A stretch of 64,000 nucleotides of DNA from Falsiroseomonas bella. GTDB taxonomy: Bacteria; Pseudomonadota; Alphaproteobacteria; Acetobacterales; Acetobacteraceae. This document shows, piece after piece, positions 58,110 through 64,000 of the stretch. Position 1 is the stretch's first letter. Every line of letters starts with the position of its first letter. The position numbers were made by a program, and so were the translations under genes. The DNA is taken from positions 682,001-746,000 of the forward strand of contig NZ_QGNA01000004.1 of the NCBI RefSeq assembly GCF_003173615.1, read 5' to 3'. Below the pieces are notes generated by a model. That model did no database searches. It had not been told where the DNA came from and was given only the letters and a program-made list of their open reading frames with translations.

Positions 58110-58577
58110 TCAGGCACCCTTCAGCGCGAAGACGAACTCGATCTCCACCGGCACGCCGCGCGGCAGCATCGCCACGCCGACGGCGCTGCGCGCATGTCGC
58201 CCCGCCTCCGCGAAGACCTTTCCGAGCAGGTTCGACGCCGCGTCGATCACCTTCGGCTGCTCGATGAAGCCGGGCGCGGAGGCGACGAAGCCCGTCACCT
58301 TGACTGCGCGCGCCACATGGTCGAGCGAGCCGGCGGCGGCGCGCAGCACGGCCAGCGCCTGCAGGGCGCAGAGCTCCGCGGCCCGGCGACCGGTCTCCAC
58401 ATCCACGTCGTCGCCGAGCCGCCCGAGATGCGGCAGCGATCCATCGGCCGCGCGCGGCAGCTGCCCGCTGATCCAGACGAGCCCGCCATGCACCACGGCC
58501 GGCACATAGTCGAAGGCGGGGGCGGCGACGGGCGGGAGCGTGATCCCGAGTTCCGTCAGCCTTGCCTCGTGGCTCAT
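58110..58577 (-). CDS. RidA family (YjgF/UK114) protein
   Basis: 155 aa from ATG 58577 (AGGAGAGGCGC upstream). RidA pattern: VPAVVHGGLVWISGQLP, Arg in the expected active-site loop (HARSAVGVAMLP), and VPVEIEFVFALK. Classical RidA deaminates reactive enamine/imine intermediates. Longer N-terminus than usual (~30 extra residues). Its stop is 2 bp from the creatininase start; its start overlaps the epimerase stop. Confidence 0.88.
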   Translation of the reverse strand: MSHEARLTELGITLPPVAAPAFDYVPAVVHGGLVWISGQLPRAADGSLPHLGRLGDDVDVETGRRAAELCALQALAVLRAAAGSLDHVARAVKVTGFVASAPGFIEQPKVIDAASNLLGKVFAEAGRHARSAVGVAMLPRGVPVEIEFVFALKGA

Positions 58578-59491
58578 GCGCCTCTCCTCATCTCTGCCAG
58601 CGTGTCGTCCAGGATATCGGCCAGGCCGCGTCGCGGCGCCCAGCCGAGCGCGCGCAGCGCCGTGTCGTCCACCAGCGGGAAGGCGGCCGGCCCAGGGACG
58701 ACCACGGCCCGCAGCTTCGGCGAGAGCGCGGCGGCGATGCCCGGCAGGCTTGTGGTGAGCCCGGCCATGTTCAGCACGCGCGGCGGCCCGCGACGCGCGG
58801 CGAGCAGCAGCAGCGCCGCCGCGGCGTCGTCGCCATGCACGACATCGAAGGAGACCGGCGAGACCTCCTCGAGCAGGTCTGTCCCATCCGCCGCCGCGCG
58901 CAGCATGCGGGCATAGCTGCCGGCGGCGCCGGCGTACCAGCGGCCCGGCCCGAACACCAAGGGAAGGCGCAGCGTCACGACGTCGAGGCCGAGCGCATCC
59001 ACCGCCCATTGCGCCGCCTGCTCCGCCATCAGCTTGGTCAGCCCATAGGCCGTGCGCGGCGCGGGCGGCGCTGCCTCGTCCACGCGCGTCGCGCGGTAGT
59101 CCGAGGCCGGGCCGAAGACCACGGTGGAACCGCACTGCACCACGCGCGCGACGCCGGACGCGGCGCAGGCCGCCAGGGTTGCGGCGAAGGCACCGGCATT
59201 CACCGCGACGGCGCGCGCCACATCGCCCTCGGCGGTGCGCGCCAGCCCGTCGCCGGTCGGATTGTAGCCCGCGGCCCAGATCACCGCCTCCGGACGGAAG
59301 GCAGCGAGCGCCGCGGCCAGCGCGCCGCTGTCCTGCGCGTCCCCGTCGAAGCGCGCGATGTCGAGATCGGCGGCGAGGTCGCGCCCGGCCGGCCCGAAGC
59401 TCGCGCCGGCGATGCCCTGCGCCACCGCGGCACGCAGCACGCGGCTGCCCAGGAAGCCGCCCCCGCCGATCACCAGAATCCGTTGGGTCAT
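58574..59491 (-). CDS. NAD-dependent epimerase/dehydratase family protein
   Basis: 305 aa from ATG 59491; a longer frame reaches into the upstream ATPase. Extended SDR: VIGGGGFLGSRVL cofactor loop, Asp at the end of the second strand, CGSTVVFG and catalytic YGLTKLMAE (Y-x-x-x-K), with C-terminal substrate domain. Similar to uronate dehydrogenases or sugar epimerases by pattern only. Overlaps its ATPase neighbour by 4 bp (ATGA). Confidence 0.88.
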   Translation of the reverse strand: MTQRILVIGGGGFLGSRVLRAAVAQGIAGASFGPAGRDLAADLDIARFDGDAQDSGALAAALAAFRPEAVIWAAGYNPTGDGLARTAEGDVARAVAVNAGAFAATLAACAASGVARVVQCGSTVVFGPASDYRATRVDEAAPPAPRTAYGLTKLMAEQAAQWAVDALGLDVVTLRLPLVFGPGRWYAGAAGSYARMLRAAADGTDLLEEVSPVSFDVVHGDDAAAALLLLAARRGPPRVLNMAGLTTSLPGIAAALSPKLRAVVVPGPAAFPLVDDTALRALGWAPRRGLADILDDTLAEMRRGA

Positions 59492-60474
59492 CGCAGCACC
59501 AGATCGTCGCGGATGCAGGCCGCGCGCCGGCCCGGCGCCAGGTCGCGCAGCGCCGGCACCTGGTCCGCGCAGGCAGGCAGGGCATGGGGGCAGCGCGTGC
59601 GGAACACGCATCCCGAGGGAGGCGCGGCCGGACTCGGGATCTCGCCCGAGAGCACGATGCGCGGTCCACGCGCGCGCCCCGGCCGCCCCGGCGAGGCGGA
59701 GAGCAGCGCGCGCGTGTAGGGATGGCGTGGATCGCGGAACAGCATCTCCGCCGGCGCCTCCTCCATGACCCGCCCGAGATAGAGCACCGCGACGCGGTCG
59801 CAGAGCGCGCGCACCGCGCCGAGGTCGTGCGAGACGAAGAGCAGCGCAAGACCGCGCTCCGCGCGCAATTCGCGCAGCAGCGCCAGGATCTCCGCGCCCA
59901 CCGAGACATCGAGGGCGGAGACCGGCTCATCCGCCACCAGGAATTCGGGCTCCACAGCCAGGGCGCGGGCGATGGCGACACGCTGGCGCTGCCCGCCGGA
60001 GAGCGCGCGCGGCGGGCGCGCCGCCGCCTCGGGCGGCAGCCCCACGCGCGCCAGCAAGGCGGCCACGCGCGCGCGCGCCTCGTCGCGCGGGGCGATGCCG
60101 TGCAGCAGCATGCCGTCGGCGATCGCGGCACCGACCGTCATGCGCGGATTGAGGCTGCCGAAGGGGTCCTGGAACACCATCTGCATCCGGCGCCGCAGCG
60201 GCCGCAGCGCGCCGCGATCGAGCGCGGTGATGTCCGCGCCGTCGAAGCGCACGCTGCCGGTGGTGGGGCGCAGCAGCCGCAGCAGCAGCCGGCCGATGGT
60301 GGACTTGCCGCTGCCGCTCTCGCCGACCAGGCCCAGCGCCTCGCCGCGCCGGATGGCGAGATCCACGCCCGCCACCGCGCGCACCGGCCGGCGTCGCGGC
60401 GCGAAGAGGCTGGGGCCGCCGAACTCCATCGTCAGGCCGCTCGCTTCGACCAGCGCGCTCATGCCACCGCTCAT
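59488..60474 (-). CDS. Oligopeptide-type ABC ATPase (DppF-like)
   Basis: 328 aa from ATG 60474, which overlaps the upstream ATPase stop and has GGAGGTCGC before it. Walker A GESGSGKST, Q-loop MVFQDPFGSLNP, signature LSGGQRQRV, Walker B LVADEPVSALD. C-terminal oligopeptide extension with Cys residues (CVFRTRCPHALPAC) that bind [4Fe-4S] in this family. Confidence 0.92.
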   Translation of the reverse strand: MSGGMSALVEASGLTMEFGGPSLFAPRRRPVRAVAGVDLAIRRGEALGLVGESGSGKSTIGRLLLRLLRPTTGSVRFDGADITALDRGALRPLRRRMQMVFQDPFGSLNPRMTVGAAIADGMLLHGIAPRDEARARVAALLARVGLPPEAAARPPRALSGGQRQRVAIARALAVEPEFLVADEPVSALDVSVGAEILALLRELRAERGLALLFVSHDLGAVRALCDRVAVLYLGRVMEEAPAEMLFRDPRHPYTRALLSASPGRPGRARGPRIVLSGEIPSPAAPPSGCVFRTRCPHALPACADQVPALRDLAPGRRAACIRDDLVLR

Positions 60475-61463
60475 GCGACCTCCGGCCAGCGCAGGCAGCG
60501 GCTGCTGCGGCCCGGCGCCACCGCGACCAGAGGCACGGGCTGCGCGCGGCAGGCCGCCTCGGCGAGGGCGCAGCGGTCGGCGAAGCGGCAATGCGCCGGC
60601 GGGTCGAGCGGGCTCGGCATGCGGCCGGGGATGCCGCGCGGCGGCGCCGCGTCGCCCTCCATCTCCGGCACGCAGTCGAGCAGCGCACGCGTGTAGGGAT
60701 GGCGCGGCGCGGCGAGCACCTCGGCGGCCGGCCCTTCCTCCACCACTTGGCCCGCGTAGAGCACGCAGATGCGATGCGCGAGGCCGGCGACCAGGCCGAG
60801 ATCATGACTGACGAAGATCATCGCCATGCCCTCGCGCGCCTGCAGGTCCTGCAGCAGTTCCACGATCTGCGCCTGGATGGTGACATCGAGCGCCGTGGTC
60901 GGCTCGTCGGCCACCAGCAGCCGCGGTTGGCCGGCGAGCGCGAGCGCGATCACGGCGCGCTGGCGCATTCCGCCGGAGAGCTGGTGCGGGTATTCCTCGG
61001 CGCGGCGCCGCGGATCGGGGATGCCGACGCGCTCGAGCAGCGCGACCGCGCCCTCCGCCGCCTCGCGCCGGCCGGCGCCGCGCAGGTGGCGCAGCGTCTC
61101 GGCGATCTGGTCGCCCACCTGGAAGACGGGATCGAGCGCGCTGCCCGGGTCTTGGAACACGACCGCGATGTCGCGCCCGCGCAGGCGCCGCAACGCCTCG
61201 CCGCGCAGCGTGGCGAGATCGAGCGTCGCGCCCTCGCGCGTGGTCCAGCCGAGATGGCCGGTCACGCGTGCCTCCGGCCCGTGCAGCCGGGCCACGGCCA
61301 TGGCGGTGGCCGACTTGCCGCTGCCGCTCTCGCCGACCAGGGCGAGCGTCTCGCCCGGCGCCAGGGTGAAGGACACCTCCTCAGCCGCGCGCAGCCAGCC
61401 TTTCCCGGCCGGGAACTCGACCGAAAGCCGGTCGGCGCGCAGCAGGGGGGCGGCCTCGCTCAC
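60471..61463 (-). CDS. Oligopeptide-type ABC ATPase (DppD-like)
   Basis: 330 aa from GTG 61463 (GTGA overlap with the stop of the upstream enolase-superfamily gene; ribosome site weak, so translational coupling likely). Walker A GESGSGKSA, Q-loop VVFQDPGSALDP, signature LSGGMRQRA, Walker B LVADEPTTALD and the C-terminal cysteine extension CRFADRCALAEAAC. Pairs with DppF. Confidence 0.92.
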   Translation of the reverse strand: MSEAAPLLRADRLSVEFPAGKGWLRAAEEVSFTLAPGETLALVGESGSGKSATAMAVARLHGPEARVTGHLGWTTREGATLDLATLRGEALRRLRGRDIAVVFQDPGSALDPVFQVGDQIAETLRHLRGAGRREAAEGAVALLERVGIPDPRRRAEEYPHQLSGGMRQRAVIALALAGQPRLLVADEPTTALDVTIQAQIVELLQDLQAREGMAMIFVSHDLGLVAGLAHRICVLYAGQVVEEGPAAEVLAAPRHPYTRALLDCVPEMEGDAAPPRGIPGRMPSPLDPPAHCRFADRCALAEAACRAQPVPLVAVAPGRSSRCLRWPEVA

Positions 61464-62626
61464 CGCGGGCGGAAACGCGCGAGCGCCGCGCGGTCCGGCT
61501 CCACGCCCAGGCCGGGCGCAATGGGCACGGCGATGCGGCCCTGCACCGGGCGCAGCGGCGCCAGCAGGATCTCGTCGCGCAACGGGTTGTCGGCGACGTC
61601 GTATTCGACCCAGGGCGGATCCGCCTCGTTGGTGGTGGCGGGATAGGCCGGATGCGCGGCGACCAGATGCACCGCCGCCGCGAGGCCGAGCCCGCTGCCC
61701 CAGACATGCGGCGAGAGCCGCGCATGGCGCAGCGTGCAGAGCTGCGAGATGAGCCGCCCCTGGCTCAGCCCGCCGACCAGCGCGAGATCGGGCTGCGCCA
61801 CGTCCATCGCGCGCGGCGCCAGCAGCCGGTCGAAGGCGAAGGCGGTGTACAGCGCCTCCCCGGTCGCGACCGGGATGGTCGCGCGGGCATGCAGCAGGCG
61901 GTAGCCTTCCTCCTCGGCCGGCGCGAGCGGCTCCTCGAACCAGCCGACGTCGAGGCCCTCCAGCGCGCGCATGGAGGCGAGCACCTGGTCGAGCGTGTAG
62001 TTGCCGTTCGCATCCACGAAGACGCGCATCGCCGGGCCATGCGCATCGCGGACGAGCCGCACGCGCGCCGCATCGTCGGCGGCGCCGCGGCCGATCTTGA
62101 TCTTGCAGGCGGGGAAGCCGGCGAAGCGTGGAAGCTGGCTTTCGATCCCGCGCGCCGGGTCGGCGGTGAAGTAGCCGCCCGAGGCGTAGCACAGCACCTC
62201 CTCGCGCGCGCGGCCGCCGAGCAGCGCATGCACGGGCAGGCCGAGTTCCTTGCCGAGCGCGTCGTGGATGGCGATGTCGAGGCCCGACAGCAGCGCCATC
62301 AGCCCGTTCTGCACGCCGAAATGGTAGTTCTGCGCGATCAGCGTGTGGAACAGCGCGGCGTGGTCGGTCAGCCGCGCGCCGCGCCACCGCGCCTCCACCA
62401 TGCCGAGATAGGCGGCGGGGAAGTCGGGCGGGCCCCAGGCCTCGCCCCATCCGGTGACGCCAGTGTTGGTCTCGATCTCGACGATGGTCGCGCCGCGTGC
62501 CGCGGTGAGGCCGCGCGCCATGCCGTAGGCGTGGCTGTCGGGCATCTGGTGCAGCACCGGATGCAGGCGGATGCGCGCGATGCGGGCAGCCGTGTCCCCG
62601 GGCGGGGTCGGAGCAGGATCGGTCAT
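61460..62626 (-). CDS. Enolase superfamily enzyme, mandelate racemase subgroup
   Basis: 388 aa. N-terminal cap domain then TIM barrel. Catalytic pattern of the mandelate racemase subgroup: K-x-K in CKIKIGRG, metal ligands D in VFVDANGNYT and E in WFEEPLAP and GEALY, and the His-Asp dyad His in LSPHVWGSG with Asp in QPDLALVGG. Such enzymes abstract an alpha-proton next to a carboxylate, giving racemisation or dehydration. The start ATG overlaps the GntR stop (ATGA). It may be the first enzyme of the pathway. Confidence 0.9.
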   Translation of the reverse strand: MTDPAPTPPGDTAARIARIRLHPVLHQMPDSHAYGMARGLTAARGATIVEIETNTGVTGWGEAWGPPDFPAAYLGMVEARWRGARLTDHAALFHTLIAQNYHFGVQNGLMALLSGLDIAIHDALGKELGLPVHALLGGRAREEVLCYASGGYFTADPARGIESQLPRFAGFPACKIKIGRGAADDAARVRLVRDAHGPAMRVFVDANGNYTLDQVLASMRALEGLDVGWFEEPLAPAEEEGYRLLHARATIPVATGEALYTAFAFDRLLAPRAMDVAQPDLALVGGLSQGRLISQLCTLRHARLSPHVWGSGLGLAAAVHLVAAHPAYPATTNEADPPWVEYDVADNPLRDEILLAPLRPVQGRIAVPIAPGLGVEPDRAALARFRPR

Positions 62627-63279
62627 GGGACGAGGCGCTCCCGGGAGCCTTGGAGATGGGCGGTCATCGCCGCTTCCGCGGCCGCGGCGTCGCGGGCCTC
62701 GAGGGCGGCAAGCAGACGCTGGTGCTCGGCCGCCGTCTCCTCCGCGCCGGTCTGCGCGGCGAGGTAGAGGCGGGAGACATGGATCTGCGCGTTCAGCGCG
62801 GCGAGCGCCTGGCGCGCCGGCGCGTTGCCGGAGGCCTCGGCGATGGTGCCGTGGAAGTCCTCGTCGGCGGCGGCATGGGTGTGATGGCGCTGCCACGGCC
62901 CGCGGCGCGATTCGGGCGCCATGGCGGCGAGCGCGCCGCGCAGCCGGCCGAGCTGTTCCTCGCTGATACGGGTGGCGGCGCGCGCGGCGAGCCAGGGCTC
63001 CAGCCGCAGCCGCGTGTCGAACATGGCGTGCAGGAACTCGGCGTCGGGCATCGGCGCCACCGAGAAGCCGAGGAACGCCTCGTTGCGCACCAGGCCACGC
63101 GCCGCGAGTGCGGCAAGGGCTTCACGGAGCGGCGACGAGCTGACGCCCATCTCGCGAGCCAGCGCGTCGATGTTCAGCCGGGCGCCCGGCGGGAGGTCGC
63201 GGTCCATGATGCGTTCGAGCAGCCGGGCGCGCACCTGCTCCGCCAGGCCGATCCTCGTAAGGCTTCGTGCATCCTGCAT
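62623..63279 (-). CDS. GntR family regulator with FCD domain
   Basis: 218 aa from ATG 63279; the longer frame above it is noise. N-terminal winged helix (~10-75: LARRMG-like ALAREMGVSSSPLREALAAL) and all-helical FCD domain (~85-215) with histidines expected for metal/ligand binding (HHTHAAADEDFH). First gene of the operon; presumably senses the substrate or an intermediate. A dyad operator overlaps its start codon. Confidence 0.9.
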   Translation of the reverse strand: MQDARSLTRIGLAEQVRARLLERIMDRDLPPGARLNIDALAREMGVSSSPLREALAALAARGLVRNEAFLGFSVAPMPDAEFLHAMFDTRLRLEPWLAARAATRISEEQLGRLRGALAAMAPESRRGPWQRHHTHAAADEDFHGTIAEASGNAPARQALAALNAQIHVSRLYLAAQTGAEETAAEHQRLLAALEARDAAAAEAAMTAHLQGSRERLVP

Positions 63280-63289
63280 CGTGCACGAT
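63278..63289. promoter_or_regulatory. GntR-type operator overlapping the gntR start codon
   Basis: ATCGTGCACGAT is a perfect 12-bp palindrome that overlaps the first bases of the ATG (63277-63279). FadR-subfamily operators follow T-x-GT-N-AC-x-A; TCGTGCACGA fits. Binding would block transcription near the start or translation-proximal sequences and so autoregulate the whole operon. Confidence 0.6.
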
Positions 63290-63523
63290 CCTGCCTCCAG
63301 AGCACCGCACGCGCAAGGTGCCCTCCCCACCTGTGGCGTCCATCGGGCCGTGGATTGGGCCGAAGCTGCTCGCACCCGGACACTGTGGGGGGAATCATCG
63401 ATGGGCGCGCGCAAGGCGGCCTTTCACGTCCGCGCCTGCGTGCCGGCGCGGCGCATCGCCGCCATTGATCTGACCTGCTCCGCAGCGCACCGTTAGGGGA
63501 GACAGGCAGCGGAGGAGTGATGC

Positions 63524-64000
63524 ATGGCGGAGACGCTCGTCTTTCCTGGCACCGTGGAATGGTCCGGCGAGAACCCCGGCATCTCTCTCAAGGAGACGCC
63601 AGACGGCCCCTTCACGACCCTCGCCTCGTTCTTTCGCGTGGTGCTCTCGCCGCATGGACGCGGGCATGCGCTGGTGCTCATGCTGTCGCCGCAGGAGTCG
63701 GCGCCACCCGCTGACCGGGCAAACCTGTGCCTGACCGACAACGAACCGCTCGCCCGCTGGCTGGTGTCCGACTACGTGGCGCACTTCGGCGCGTGGCGGG
63801 CGCTGCCGGGCCTCCGGGCGCTCGAATACCGCAGCCTCGACAGCGTGACCTCAGGCGGCGACGCGATCAGCCGCTACAGCGAAACCGTGCGGGCAGGCGA
63901 CCTGACGCTGGTGCTGGAGTGGTCCGGGCTGGGCAAGCCCTTCTGCTTTGCGTTGCCGCCCGAGCAATCCGCCACCGGCCGCCACCACATGCCGAGCCTG
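63524..64000 (+). CDS. Hypothetical protein, 5' part
   Basis: 159 codons from ATG 63524 to the window edge, no stop reached. GGAGGAG lies 7 bases upstream. Soluble sequence with conserved-looking stretches (LVFPGTVEWSGENPGI, TTLASFFRVVLSPHGRGHA, LVLMLSPQ, ARWLVSDYVAHF). No recognised domain. Divergent from the GntR operon. Confidence 0.7.
   Translation, partial: MAETLVFPGTVEWSGENPGISLKETPDGPFTTLASFFRVVLSPHGRGHALVLMLSPQESAPPADRANLCLTDNEPLARWLVSDYVAHFGAWRALPGLRALEYRSLDSVTSGGDAISRYSETVRAGDLTLVLEWSGLGKPFCFALPPEQSATGRHHMPSL

Overview
The window looks like chromosomal DNA of a very GC-rich alphaproteobacterium, most likely an Acetobacteraceae/Roseomonas-type organism. This rests on base composition, GTG/TTG starts with GGAG-type ribosome sites, tightly overlapping operons, and the kinds of genes present. 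It is inferred without any database search. I see no tRNA, rRNA, insertion sequence, prophage or CRISPR array.

Layout. 1-2582: end of moeA, a beta-carbonic anhydrase and an NnrS-type membrane protein, in one overlapping plus-strand run. 2738-13828: one gene for a giant autotransporter (3696 aa) with about 46 copies of a QSIGGGGG-centred repeat, followed by an M48/TPR protease. 15275-19593: a three-gene ABC/adaptor (MacAB-like) operon. 19649-22950: cytochrome b561, two small PepSY-type proteins and an OmpR/PhoQ-type two-component pair. 23011-26144: a Tat-exported sulfatase and a DUF2252 protein.

26237-36862 is a metal-homeostasis island. mntR and a CadR/ZntR-like merR face mntH across a DtxR/MntR-like operator. 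A ZIP-transporter remnant follows, behind a leader with stacked hairpins. Next comes a Zn/Cd/Pb P-type ATPase with a textbook MerR promoter (19-bp spacer) and a histidine-rich membrane protein. After a DsbA-like pseudogene that has lost its active-site region come an M23 peptidase and YnfA. Then a CsoR/InrS-like nickel sensor and an NreB/NrsD-like MFS exporter face a HupE/UreJ permease across a 39-bp dyad.

36863-41635 carries a cold-shock protein, a two-domain cold-shock protein and many small conserved-looking genes of unknown function. 41836-51939 is a complete nitrous oxide reductase cluster: nosR-Z-D-F-Y-L-X on the minus strand, plus a second nnrS. No nir or nor gene is in view. 52109-53966 holds a ferritin-like protein and an SDR dehydrogenase. 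54001-63279 is a ten-gene minus-strand catabolic operon: GntR regulator, enolase-superfamily enzyme, two oligopeptide-type ABC ATPases, NAD-dependent epimerase/dehydrogenase, RidA, creatininase-family hydrolase, solute-binding protein and two permeases. Its substrate is unknown. It is the best candidate here for an undescribed pathway. The window ends inside an unrecognised gene.
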